A stretch of 64,000 nt of DNA from DASSUW01 sp963730535 (GTDB taxonomy: Bacteria > Actinomycetota > Thermoleophilia > Solirubrobacterales > Solirubrobacteraceae). Below the pieces are notes generated by a model, which was not told where the DNA came from, ran no database searches, and saw nothing but the letters and a program-made list of their open reading frames with translations. The DNA lies in NCBI GenBank assembly GCA_963730535.1, contig CAVSRU010000002.1, forward strand, positions 62,001 through 126,000, read 5' to 3'. Shown here one piece after another: positions 27,183 to 36,476 of the stretch. Both the position numbers and the translations under genes were made by a program. Each line of letters starts with the position of its first letter. The stretch's first letter is position 1.

Positions 27183-28646
27183 TCACGTCGGGGAGTAGGC
27201 GGGCTCGGCGCGGTACGCCTCCTCGGCCTTCGCGGGCCGCTGCGTGAAGAACGCGAGGACGGCGACGAGGAACGCCACGCCGACCAGGCCGGCGCCGATC
27301 AGGTACGCGAGGTGGTAGCCGCCGTTGAGCGCCACGTCGGTGGACTCGCCGTCCGCTCGCAGCGCGCCGGTGCGCTCGGTGGCGAGCGTGGCGAGGACCG
27401 CGAGCCCGACGGCGCCGCCGACCTGGACGCTCGTGTTGACGAGCCCGGAGGCGAGCCCCGAGTCGCTCGGCGTGGCGCCTGACATCGCGAGCGTCATCAG
27501 CGCCGGGAAGCCGAGCCCGGCACCGAGGCCGATCAGGACCATCGGCGGCATGACGTCGACCACGTAGCTGCCGTCGACCGGCGTGCGGGCGAACAGCAGC
27601 AGCCCGGCGCCGATGAAGAGCAGGCTCGGCAGGAGCGTCGTCTGCGGGCCGTAGCGGAGGGCCAGCGGGCCGGAGAAGCGCAGCGACATCGCGCCCATGA
27701 CGATCGTGGCGGGCAGGAACGCGAGGCCGACCTCGAGCGCGTCGTAGCCCAGGATCTGCTGGAGGTAGAGCGCGCCGAGGAAGAACATGCCGAACATGCC
27801 GGCCACCATCAGGCCCTGCACGAGGTTGGCGCCGGCGACGCGCCGCGAGCGCAGCAGGCGCAGCGGCATCAGCGGCTGCGCGATCAGGCCCTGGCGCACC
27901 ACGAACGCCGCCAGCAGCGCGAGCGCCACGCCGCCGAGCCCGAGCGTGTGGAGCGAGGCCCAGCCCTGGTCCCCGGCCTCCAGGATCGTGTAGACGCCGA
28001 GCATCAGCCCGCCCGTGAGCAGGACGGCGCCCGGGAGGTCGGCGCCGGCGCCCAGCCCGAGACCGGGCCGCGCGTCGATCAGGCGGAGGGCCAGCAGCGC
28101 GGTGAGCACGCCGACCGGCAGGTTGACGAAGAAGATCCAGTGCCAGTTGATCGCCTCGGTCAGCGCGCCGCCGGCCAGCAGGCCGATCGAGCCGCCGGCG
28201 GAGGCCACGAAGCCGTACACGCCGATCGCCTTCGCCTGCTCCCGCGGCTCGGGGAACATCGTCACGATCATCCCGAGGATCACGGCCGAGGTGAGCGCCC
28301 CGCCGACGCCCTGGAGGAAGCGCGCGCCGATCAGCATGCCCTGGGTCTGGGCCACGGCGCACAGCAGCGAGGCGACCGTGAAGACCGCGAGGCCGATCAG
28401 GAACACGCGGCGCTGCCCGATCAGGTCGCCGAGGCGCCCCGAGAGCAGCAGCAGGCCGCCGAAGGCGATCAGGTAGGCGTTGACGACCCAGGCGAGGCTC
28501 GCCTGGGAGAAGTCGAGGTCGGCCTGGATCGAGGGGAGCGCGACGTTCACGATCGTCGCGTCGAGCACGATCATCAGCATCCCCGCGCAGAGGACGTAGA
28601 GCGCCGCCCAGCGCCTGGTGTCGGTGGTCGTCTCAGTCACAGTCAT
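27183..28646 (-). CDS. DHA2-family (EmrB/QacA-type) MFS drug exporter
   Basis: The 487-residue protein has about 14 membrane helices. Early motifs are LDATIVNVALPSIQADL (motif D1 of drug:H+ antiporters) and GRLGDLIGQRRVF (motif A); GVGGALTSAVILGMI is the motif C region. Members export drugs or lipophilic toxins using proton influx. It is the last gene of a three-gene minus-strand operon, overlapping the cupin-like gene by 14 bp. Copy B lies right after its stop and could act in 3'-end formation. Confidence 0.93.
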   Translation of the reverse strand: MTVTETTTDTRRWAALYVLCAGMLMIVLDATIVNVALPSIQADLDFSQASLAWVVNAYLIAFGGLLLLSGRLGDLIGQRRVFLIGLAVFTVASLLCAVAQTQGMLIGARFLQGVGGALTSAVILGMIVTMFPEPREQAKAIGVYGFVASAGGSIGLLAGGALTEAINWHWIFFVNLPVGVLTALLALRLIDARPGLGLGAGADLPGAVLLTGGLMLGVYTILEAGDQGWASLHTLGLGGVALALLAAFVVRQGLIAQPLMPLRLLRSRRVAGANLVQGLMVAGMFGMFFLGALYLQQILGYDALEVGLAFLPATIVMGAMSLRFSGPLALRYGPQTTLLPSLLFIGAGLLLFARTPVDGSYVVDVMPPMVLIGLGAGLGFPALMTLAMSGATPSDSGLASGLVNTSVQVGGAVGLAVLATLATERTGALRADGESTDVALNGGYHLAYLIGAGLVGVAFLVAVLAFFTQRPAKAEEAYRAEPAYSPT

Positions 28647-28947
28647 GCTTCAAAGACGACCGGCGGGCGCGGAACTCATCGTTTCGCCGCGAGATCCCGA
28701 CGATACGGGTGTTAACCGCACCTGGGTTCCGCAGCGAGCGCAGCGGGAGGTCCCACAGCCACAGGATCGCCCCGCACTCGAGCCGCCGGCGGGTGCCGCG
28801 GAGCCCGACGAGCTCGAGCGATCCTTCCTCCACGATGACCAGCGCGTCACGCCACTCGGCCGCCACGTACGCCCGCTCGGCGTCCGGCGCGAGGACGACC
28901 TCGCGCCGCACGAACGCCGGCGGCAGCGGGCGGCCGAGCTGCGTCAC
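28633..28947 (-). CDS. Small cupin-like protein in the exporter operon
   Basis: From GTG at 28945-28947 (104 residues) the product has alternating strands that read as a single-barrel cupin: FVRREVVLAPDAERAYVAAE, ALVIVEEGSLELVG, GAILWLWDLPLRSL. The metal-binding histidines of a typical cupin are lacking, so it may bind a ligand rather than catalyse. It starts two bases after the VOC gene stop and overlaps the exporter start, so all three are coupled. It may be a ligand sensor or modifier for the exporter. Confidence 0.7.
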   Translation of the reverse strand: MTQLGRPLPPAFVRREVVLAPDAERAYVAAEWRDALVIVEEGSLELVGLRGTRRRLECGAILWLWDLPLRSLRNPGAVNTRIVGISRRNDEFRARRSSLKHDCD

Positions 28948-28949
28948 GC

Positions 28950-29327
28950 TCAGTCGACCTTGATCACCGAGAGCACGTTGCCCGCGGGGTCCTTGAACCA
29001 CGCGATGAGCGGGCCGCCGCCGCGGAAGATGCCCTGCTCGTCGGTCTCGATCTCGGTCCCTTCGTAGCGCTCGAACTGGACGCCGCGCTCGGCCAGGCCC
29101 GCGACCGTGCCCTCGACGTCGTCGACCTGGAAGTTCAGGATCGTGAACGTCGCCGGCTCGTGGTCGTCCTTGGGATAGATGAAGACCGGCTGGTCGCCGC
29201 CGACGTGCAGCGTCAGCCCGGCGTCGTTCTCGGCGACCTGCACGCCAAGCGTGTCGCCGTAGAAGCGCTTGGCAGCGTCGAGGTCGTCCACCGAGAAGCC
29301 GCTGAACGCCTTCGTGTTCCCGAGCAT
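28950..29327 (-). CDS. VOC (glyoxalase/bleomycin-resistance) superfamily protein
   Basis: The 125 residues show two beta-alpha-beta-beta-beta modules. The first is AFSGFSVDDLDAAKRFYGDTLGV; the second runs ILNFQVDDVEGTVAGLAERG to WFKDPAGNVLSV. An AAGGAGG ribosome site precedes the ATG by seven bases. It is the first gene of the operon that ends in the DHA2 exporter, which suggests a role in detoxification or binding of a toxic compound. The substrate is unknown. Confidence 0.88.
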   Translation of the reverse strand: MLGNTKAFSGFSVDDLDAAKRFYGDTLGVQVAENDAGLTLHVGGDQPVFIYPKDDHEPATFTILNFQVDDVEGTVAGLAERGVQFERYEGTEIETDEQGIFRGGGPLIAWFKDPAGNVLSVIKVD

Positions 29328-29385
29328 GAGTGCCTCCTTGGAGGGGTGTGCACTACAGACCCGAGCGCCAGGGGGAACTCATCGC

Positions 29386-31122
29386 TCACCCGCAGGGGAG
29401 CCGGACGCGCAGGCGGGTCCCGGCGCCCGGGGGGCTGGCGATGTCGAGCTCGCCGTCGAGCGCGGCGACGCGGTCGGCGAGGCCGCGCAGCCCCGAGCCG
29501 GAGGCGGGTGTGGCCCCGCCCACGCCATCGTCGGAGACCTCGAGCACGAGCCGTCCGTCCTCCCGCTCCACCCGGACCGTCGCGTGCTCGGCGCGCGCGT
29601 ACTTCGCGACGTTCGTGAGGGCCTCGGAGATGACGAAGTAGGCCGCGGTCTCGACCGCCTCCGGGAGGCGGCCGCTGAGCCCGCCGACGAACTCGACCGG
29701 AAACGGCGTGCGAGCGGCGAGCACGCGCAGCGCGGGCTCCAGGCCTCGCTCCGACAGCACCGGCGGATGGATCCCGCGGGCGAGCTCGCGCAGCTCCTCG
29801 AGGCTCGCCCGCACCTCGTCGATCGACGCGTCGATGAGCGCCGCGGCCGGCGTGCCGTCCTCGACGCCGGCACGGCCCATGCGCAGGTTCAGGGTGAGGA
29901 CGACCAGCCGCGCCTGCGCGCCGTCGTGCAGGTTGCGCTCGACCCGGCGGCGCTCGGTGTCGGCCGCCTCGACGATCCGCGTCCGCGACGCGCGGAGCTC
30001 GGCGATGTGCGCGCGCAGCTCGGCCTCCAGGCGCTGGTTCTCGAGCAGGAGGGCGGCCGCTGCGCCGGCGGCGCGCACGGTCTCGGTGTGCTCGGCCAGC
30101 TCGCGGTCGTGCACGATGGCGGCGATGCGGCGGCCGTCGCGCTCGATCTCCGTGATCATCCGGTCGTCGCCGGCCACCATCGGCGCGCCGCCGGCATCGA
30201 CGTAGCGCTCCTGGTCAGGCAGCCAGAAGGCGAGTCGCAGCGCGGGGTCGCCGAGGGCGTCCGCGAGCGCGTCACGGAGATCGGCGGGCTCGCGGAGGTC
30301 GGCGAGGCGGGCGACGAGGCTGCGCACGCCGCGCGACTGCGAGACGTCGGCGCGCACGAGGCCGGCCAGGAACGCGAACGGCGTGGCGGCGAAGGCGACG
30401 AACGCGAGCCAGGTGAACGCCTCCACCCCGGTCACGCCGGGGACGACCACTAGCGTGAGTGTGCCGCCGCCTGCGGCGAACAGCGGGGCCAGGCTGCGGC
30501 GCTCCGACCGTCCGGCGGCCCGCCACCTCAGTATGAGGAACACGACCACGAGCAGCGCGGTCGCCATGACGACGCCCGAGGCCACGCCCTCGATCGCCTC
30601 GCCGAGCGCCGTGTCCTTCTCGACGAGGAGCACGTTCTCCGGGCACGGCCCGTCGCAGGTGTACACGACGTCGGCATCCGCCACGAGCAGCGCGGGGACC
30701 GACGCGAGCGGGACGACCACGTAGGCGAACATCACGAGCGCCCGCTCGCGCCGGTTGCGCAGGCGGCCGGTCGGGAAGCTCAGCAGCGCGTGCGCCAGCA
30801 GCGGGCCCCACAGCGAGCCGACGACGATGCCGGCGGTGAAGATCACGGGATTCGAAGCCGCCGGCAGCGGGGCGAGCAGCCACGCGTACCCGAGCGCGAC
30901 CAGCAGCAGGCCGAAGCGGGACTCCGGCCGGCGCCACCACGCGTACAGCCCGGTACCGACGAACCCCCAGCTGATGAACGGCCCGAACAGCGACCACACC
31001 ACGCGGTCCTCGAAGTGGTCGCTGGTGATGATCAGCAGCCCGTCCGCCAGCCCGATCGCGGCAGCCACGGCGGCGATCACGAAAATCCTGGGGCGCGTCA
31101 ACGGGCCCGTGAGGGCCGACAT
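29386..31122 (-). CDS. Orphan sensor histidine kinase (HisKA_3/DesK-like)
   Basis: The 578-residue protein has several membrane helices in residues 1-270, including a loop with a cysteine pair (YTCDGPCPEN). A GAF-like linker follows, then a phosphoacceptor helix with ERRRVERNLHDGAQARLVVLTL, then an HATPase domain (VISEALTNVAKYARAEHA, VSDDGVGGA, SGLRGLADRVAALDG). No response regulator gene is adjacent. The start is the ATG at 31120-31122; longer frames upstream have no homology. The stimulus is unknown. Confidence 0.9.
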   Translation of the reverse strand: MSALTGPLTRPRIFVIAAVAAAIGLADGLLIITSDHFEDRVVWSLFGPFISWGFVGTGLYAWWRRPESRFGLLLVALGYAWLLAPLPAASNPVIFTAGIVVGSLWGPLLAHALLSFPTGRLRNRRERALVMFAYVVVPLASVPALLVADADVVYTCDGPCPENVLLVEKDTALGEAIEGVASGVVMATALLVVVFLILRWRAAGRSERRSLAPLFAAGGGTLTLVVVPGVTGVEAFTWLAFVAFAATPFAFLAGLVRADVSQSRGVRSLVARLADLREPADLRDALADALGDPALRLAFWLPDQERYVDAGGAPMVAGDDRMITEIERDGRRIAAIVHDRELAEHTETVRAAGAAAALLLENQRLEAELRAHIAELRASRTRIVEAADTERRRVERNLHDGAQARLVVLTLNLRMGRAGVEDGTPAAALIDASIDEVRASLEELRELARGIHPPVLSERGLEPALRVLAARTPFPVEFVGGLSGRLPEAVETAAYFVISEALTNVAKYARAEHATVRVEREDGRLVLEVSDDGVGGATPASGSGLRGLADRVAALDGELDIASPPGAGTRLRVRLPCG

Positions 31123-31154
31123 GGGCGCATCCTGACGCCTTCGAACGCCGTGGG

Positions 31155-32252
31155 TCAATCGCCGTGGCGGCGGCTGCGAGCCATCTCGGCGACCATCCGG
31201 TCGTCGCGCGCCGAGGGCGGCCCGGCCTTCACCCACGCGTAACGGAACAGCAGCCCGGCGAGCAGGTAGAGCACGGAGGCGACGTGGTGCGTCCACGGAC
31301 CGCCGCGGCGGCGGGCGAAGCGCAGGGCCAGCCCGGCGCGGGCACTCCACTTGGCGCCCCGGAACAGCCGGCCCGGCGTGCCCTCCGCGAGCCCGCGGGC
31401 GAGCGGCCCGAGGCGGCGCTCGTTGACGATCGAGAGCAGCAGCTCGGCCGCCATGGCGCCGGTCTCGACGCTGCCGAGGGCCTCCCGCGTCGGGTGGCCG
31501 ACCGGCATGCCGCGGGCGACGAACGCGAGCCGGCACGCCGCTGCGCCGGTGGCGGTCGCCGTGCTCGCGAAGATCGGGCCGAGGAACAGCCGCGAGCGCG
31601 CCCACACCGGCACCGCGGTGGAGGCCAGCAGCACGCCCGTGTAGGAGCCGAGGTAGCCGCCGACGACCGCCGCCGCGCCGCCGAAGACGCTGGCGGTGCG
31701 CTCGCGCCCGAGCAGGTCGTTCCCCACCGCCCCCGCCATCAGGTTGCCGAACACGGTCAGCGCCCAGGCGCCCATCGACATCGGCGAGCGGACCTTAACG
31801 ATCCTGAGCATGTAGATGAACCGCTCGGGGCGCCCGAGGTCCAGGATCAGCAGCACCGGACTGGGGGCGAGCGCGGCCAGCGAGACCATCCTCGCCGTGC
31901 GGGCCGACGTGTGGTCGCCGGCCAGGTCGCAGGCGAGGGCGACGAAGCTCGAGCCGGCCGCGATGCCGCCCGTCCAGAAGTAGAGCGGCACCTCCCACGT
32001 CCACACCGGCGGCTTCATGATCTGGCCCTGGATGCGGTCCGGCAGCTCGCCGGTGCGGGCGCGGCGGCCGGCCTCGCGGATCGCCTCGATGTCCGGCATC
32101 GCGCTGCCGTACGCCGTGTCCTCCCCGTACAGGTACGACCACCGGCCGTCCTTCCAGAGGCCGACGTGGAGGTCGACCTTCTCGCCGCTCTTGGTCCCGA
32201 AGGCAGGCCCGCCGGGCACGCCGACGGCCGGGGTGGTGTCGCGCTCGCTCAC
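31155..32252 (-). CDS. NrfD/PsrC-type membrane anchor subunit of formate dehydrogenase
   Basis: The 365 residues have a soluble N-terminus (KVDLHVGLWKDGRWSYLYG) followed by about eight helices. VPLYFWTGGIAAGSSFVALA is the typical NrfD segment, and ILDLGRPERFIYMLRIVKV and SPMSMGAWALTVFG follow. It anchors the iron-sulfur subunit to the membrane and passes electrons to quinone. It starts with GTG overlapping the ferredoxin subunit stop. Use of an NrfD anchor instead of a cytochrome b gamma subunit is notable for an Fdh-N/O-like enzyme. Confidence 0.9.
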   Translation of the reverse strand: MSERDTTPAVGVPGGPAFGTKSGEKVDLHVGLWKDGRWSYLYGEDTAYGSAMPDIEAIREAGRRARTGELPDRIQGQIMKPPVWTWEVPLYFWTGGIAAGSSFVALACDLAGDHTSARTARMVSLAALAPSPVLLILDLGRPERFIYMLRIVKVRSPMSMGAWALTVFGNLMAGAVGNDLLGRERTASVFGGAAAVVGGYLGSYTGVLLASTAVPVWARSRLFLGPIFASTATATGAAACRLAFVARGMPVGHPTREALGSVETGAMAAELLLSIVNERRLGPLARGLAEGTPGRLFRGAKWSARAGLALRFARRRGGPWTHHVASVLYLLAGLLFRYAWVKAGPPSARDDRMVAEMARSRRHGD

Positions 32253-33133
32253 CGGCGCCGGCTCCCGAGGAAGGCGGCCGCCACGCCCGCCGCGGCGAGC
32301 AGCCCGGCGCCCAGCGCGGTCAGCGTCGCGGGCAGGGCGTTCTCCTGGATCGGCGAGTCGGCCCGCGCCGGCAGGCCGTAGCGCTCGGGCGGCTCGGTGA
32401 GCAGGAAGAAGGCGCCGAGGCCGCCGGCCAGCGTCTCGTCCTCGGCGTCGAGCGCGCCGTACAGGTACGCCCCCTCGACGCCGCGCTCGTGCAGCGTCGC
32501 CACCCGCCGCGCCGCGACCTGCTCCAGCTCCGCATACGGCCCGAACTGGATCGAATCGGTCGGGCACGCCTTCGCGCAGGCGGGCTCGAGCCCGTCCTCG
32601 AGGCGGTCGTAGCAGAGCGTGCACTTGCCGGCCCGCCCGTCGATCTTGTCGCGGTCGACGACGCCGAACGGGCACGACGGGATGCAGTAGCCGCAGCCGT
32701 TGCAGATGTCGGGCTGGAGCACGACGGTCTGGAACTCCGTGCGGATCAGGGCGCCGGTCGGGCACGCGTCGAGGCAGCCGGCGTTCGTGCAGTGCTTGCA
32801 GACGTCGGACATGAAGACCCAGTCGCCGAAGCCGGCGAACGGTCGCTGGTACTCCTCCGCGGCGGCCACCAGGTCGACCCCGTGGGCCGCGAAGTCGATC
32901 GGCGGCGCGGAGCCCTCGGCCAGCTCGACGAAGCGCACGTGGCGCCACGTCGACGCGCTCAGCTCGCCCGTGTGGTCGTAGGAGCCGCCGCGCCGGAACA
33001 CGCTGCCGTCGGCGGGCAGGTCGTTCCACTGCTTGCACGCCACCTCGCACGCCTTGCAGCCGATGCACGTCGTCGTGTCGGTGAAGAAGCCCATGCGCTC
33101 GGCGCCGGGACGCTGGATGGCGATCTCGGTCAC
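32249..33133 (-). CDS. Formate dehydrogenase iron-sulfur (beta) subunit
   Basis: The 294 residues include four cysteine-rich clusters for four [4Fe-4S] centres: CIGCKACEVACKQWN, CKHCTNAGCLDACP, CNGCGYCIPSCPFGV and CTLCYDRLEDGLEPACAKACP. A C-terminal hydrophobic helix (ALGAGLLAAAGVAAAFLG) suggests a membrane anchor like that of FdnH. It relays electrons from the molybdenum/tungsten subunit to the NrfD subunit. The start is GTG inside the catalytic-subunit stop (GTGA). Confidence 0.95.
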   Translation of the reverse strand: MTEIAIQRPGAERMGFFTDTTTCIGCKACEVACKQWNDLPADGSVFRRGGSYDHTGELSASTWRHVRFVELAEGSAPPIDFAAHGVDLVAAAEEYQRPFAGFGDWVFMSDVCKHCTNAGCLDACPTGALIRTEFQTVVLQPDICNGCGYCIPSCPFGVVDRDKIDGRAGKCTLCYDRLEDGLEPACAKACPTDSIQFGPYAELEQVAARRVATLHERGVEGAYLYGALDAEDETLAGGLGAFFLLTEPPERYGLPARADSPIQENALPATLTALGAGLLAAAGVAAAFLGSRRR

Positions 33134-36100
33134 TTGCCGCTCCTGTGGCCGCGCGTCTCCGCTGGGTGGTCGCGGTTGACCGCCACGCCGGGCGGTGGGT
33201 CGTGCACGCCGGCGAGCACCCCGGTGCCCTTCGACTTGCGCCCCGCCCGCACCTGGCAGACGAACGCCTTGGACTCCTGGATGACGACGTTGGGGTCGCC
33301 CGACATCACGTTGACGTCGTTGGCCGCGTCGCCGGGCGTCGGCCCGGCGAACCCCCAGTGCCACGGCAGCCCGACCTGATGGGTGAGCCGGTCGCCGAGC
33401 CGCAGCGGCTTGATCCGGTCGGTCACCTTGGCCCGCGCCTCGATCTCGGCTCGCGGCGAGGAGATCGTCATCCAGCCGCCGTCCACGATCCCCCGGTCGC
33501 GAGCGAGCACGGGGTCGATCTCGGCGAACATCTCGGGCTGGAGCTCGGCCAGCCACGGCAGCCAGCGGGACATCCCGCCGGCCGTGTGATGCTCGGTCAG
33601 CCGGAACGTCGTCGCCACGAGCGGCCAGCGCGGATCGGCCGTCTCCGCCACCGGGTTGTCCGCCCGTTCCCAGCGCAGGGCCGCCGGGTTCTCGTCGATG
33701 CCGGGATACAGGAGGTTGTGGACCGGCGACTCGAGCGGCTCGTAGTGCGTCGGCATCGGCCCGTCGAGCAGCCCCGAGGGGGCGAACAGCCAGCCGCGGC
33801 CGTCGGCCTGCATGATGAACGGGTCGCTCCCGGAGATCGCGTCCATGCCCTTGGCGTCGGGCGGTGCGACGTAGTCGGGCGGCTTGTCGACCGGGAAGTC
33901 GGGGACGTCGTACCCGGTCCACCTATCCCCGTCCCACCACACGTATCGCTTCCGCTCGCTCCAGGGGCGGCCCGCGGGGTCAGCTGACGCGCGCGAATAC
34001 AACGTCCGGCGGTTGGCCGGCCACGCCCAGCCCCACTCGGGAGCCACCCAGCCGCCGGGCTTGTCGAGATCCCCCGGCTCGCGCCGCCGCGCCTGGTTGA
34101 CGCCGTCGGCGTAGATCCCGGAGTAGATCCAGCAGCCGCATGCCGTCGAGCCGTCGTTCGCCAGCTGGGCGAACCCTGGCACCAGCTCGCCCGTCGCCAC
34201 GTCGTAGCCGTTGATCTCGCGCAGCACCGCGTCGGCGCTCGGCTCGGCGTGCTCGCCGTGCTCGGGGTAGTCCCACTTGAGGTTCTGGATCGGCCAGTCC
34301 CGCGAGGCGGTCGAGCTCGCGTAGTGCGCCCGCACGCGCTTGAACAGGTGGTGCATGAACCACAGCTCGGAGCGGCAGTCCACCGGCGGGTCGAGCGCCT
34401 TGTCGCGCCACTGCACGAGCCGCTCGGTGTTGGTGAAGCAGCCCTCCTTCTCGACGTGGGTGGCGGCCGGCATGAGGAAGACCTCGGTGCCGATCTCCTC
34501 CGTGCGGAGCTCGCCGCTGCGCACCTCCGGGGAGTCCTTCCAGAATCTGGCGGTCTCGATCTCCGCCAGCTCGCGCACCACGAGCCACTTGAGGTGAGCG
34601 AGCGCGCGGCGCTGGAAGCCGGAGTGCTCGGAGCCGACGGCCGGGTTCTGGCCCATGACGAACAGGCCCGCGAGGCCGCCGTCGAACGCGCGGATCATCG
34701 TGGGGTAGTGCGCGTGAGCGCCAGTGATCTTCGGCAGATAGGGGAAGCCGAAGTCGTTGTCCGCCGTCGCCGCGTCGCCGAACCAGGCCTTCAGGAGCGA
34801 GACGATGTACTTGTCGAAGTTCGACCACCAGCCGCGGTCGGCGCCGCCGGTGGCGACGTAGTCCTTGAGCGTGAACTCCTGCTCGCGGGCGCGCGGCATG
34901 TGGAGGTAGCCGGGGAGGAGGTCGTAGAGCGTCGGGATGTCGGTCGAGCCCTGGATCGACGCGTGGCCGCGCAGGGCGATGACCCCGCCGCCCGGGCGGC
35001 CGATGTTGCCGAGCAGGAGCTGGAGGACCGCGCCGGAGCGGATCATCTGGACGCCGGCCGTGTGCTGCGTCCAGCCGACCGCGTAGCAGAGCGCCGCGGT
35101 GCGCTCCCGGCCGGAGTTGCGGACGAGCGCGTCCGCCACCGCACGGAACTGCTCGGGCGTCACGCCGCAGATCTGCTCGACCATCTCGGGCGTGTAGCGC
35201 GAGAAGTGCTTGCGCAGGAGCTGGAACACGCAGCGCGGGTGCTGGAGCGTCTCGTCGCGCTTGGCTTGGCCGACCATCATCCCGGCGCCGGTGCTCTCCT
35301 CGAACGACATCGACGAGTGCTCGCGGCTGCCGGCGGCCGAGGCGACCGCGCCGCCCTCGTAGGCCCAGGTCGTCGGGTCGTAGGTGCCCGTCTCGGGATC
35401 CCAGCCCGAGAAGTAGCCCTCGAGGTCCTCGGTGTCGCGGAAGTCCTCGTTCACGAGCGTCGCCGCGTTCGTGTAGTTGAGGACGTACTCCTTGAAGTAC
35501 GACTCGGTCTCCAGCACGTGGCGGATCAGGCCGCCGATGAACGCGATGTCGCTGCCCGCGCGGATCGGGACGTGCAGGTCGGCCATCGCGCTCGTGCGCG
35601 AGAAGCGGGGATCGACGTGGATGACCGTGGCGCCGCGCTCACGCGCCTTCATCACCCACCGGAACGCGACCGGATGCGCCTCGGCCATCGACGAGCCCTG
35701 GATCAGGATGCAGTCGGAGTTCTGGAGGGCCCGCGGTGAGTCGGTGGCGCCGCCGCGCCCATACGTGGTCCCCAGACCGGGGACCGTGGAGGAGTGTCAT
35801 ATGCGGGCCTGGTTCTCGATCTGGACCGCGCCCATGGCCGTGAAGGCCTTCTTGATCAGGTAGTTCTCCTCGTTGTCGAGCGTGGCGCCGCCTAGGTGCG
35901 CGAAGCCCAGCGTGCGGTCGACGCGAAGGCCCTCGTCGCTCAAGTCCTGCCATCCAGCCTCGCGCGCGGCGATCACGCGCTCGGCGATCATGTCCATCGC
36001 CGTCTCGAGGTCGAGCTCCTCCCACTCGGTGCCGTAGGGCCGGCGGTACTTGACCTTCAGCAGCCGGCCGGGCTGCTGGACCAGCTGGCGGGAGGCCGAG

Positions 36101-36360
36101 CCCTTCGGGCAGAGCGTGCCCTGGTTGATCGGCGAGCGCGGGTGGCCCTCGATGTCGACGAGCTCGCCGTCGCGCGTGTAGACGACCTGGGCGCAGCCGA
36201 CGGCGCAGTAGGGGCAGATCGACTCGGTCGCCTTCAGGCCGGCGATCCGCGCGCCCGCGCGCTTGGTCTTGCGTGAGACGGCGCGGGGGCCCATCCCCAG
36301 GTCGGCGAGCCGGCCGAGGCCGGGGGTGCGCCGGAGCCGCTGCCAGGCGTTCCCGCTCAC
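33130..36360 (-). CDS. Formate dehydrogenase catalytic subunit, selenocysteine-containing
   Basis: A molybdopterin oxidoreductase of about 1,076 residues is read through an in-frame UGA at 35797-35799. Before it: the [4Fe-4S] motif CPYCAVGCAQVVY with a later Cys in NQGTLCPKG, ending QIENQARI. After it: HSSTVPGLGTTYGRGG, the family's sequence right after the active-site residue. The UGA thus sits exactly where Sec or Cys ligates the metal, and becomes residue 188. A SECIS hairpin follows. The enzyme oxidises formate to CO2. I prefer GTG at 36358-36360 (SGNAWQRL); ATG at 36396 would add twelve residues from a palindromic upstream stretch. The C-terminus (TGVLAGVHDPPPG) is complete. Confidence 0.93.
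35767..35799 (-). promoter_or_regulatory. Bacterial SECIS element after the in-frame UGA
   Basis: In the mRNA, 11 nt after UGA (35797-35799), a perfect hairpin ggtcccc-ggtct-ggggacc forms (35767-35785). The GGUCU apical loop and the 11-nt spacing are the same as I recall for the Escherichia coli fdhF SECIS, which SelB recognises. It should direct selenocysteine insertion. selA, selB, selC and selD are not in the window and are predicted elsewhere in the genome. Confidence 0.9.
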
Positions 36361-36369
36361 TCTCAACAA

Positions 36370-36431
36370 CGTACCTGCCCGTACGGGTCGCCGCACCCCG
36401 ACGCTGTGGTCGCCGCACCCCCAAGCTGGTG
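36370..36431. promoter_or_regulatory. Putative control region between formate dehydrogenase and flippase genes
   Basis: The divergent intergenic region holds an inverted repeat cgtac-N6-gtacg (36370-36385). Beside it is an imperfect 22-bp tandem repeat, each unit opening ggtcgccgcacccc (36386-36407 and 36408 on). Either could be an operator for the formate dehydrogenase operon or the divergent gene. No regulator gene is adjacent. Confidence 0.35.
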
Positions 36432-36476
36432 ATATCCCCGATGCGGGCGGGGCTCTCGGTCCGGATACTCGTTGCG

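Noticed and set aside
35688..35797. Formate dehydrogenase as two separate genes or a pseudogene
   Set aside because: The stop is UGA, sits at the known active-site Sec/Cys position and is followed by a SECIS hairpin at the right distance; the frame is otherwise intact.
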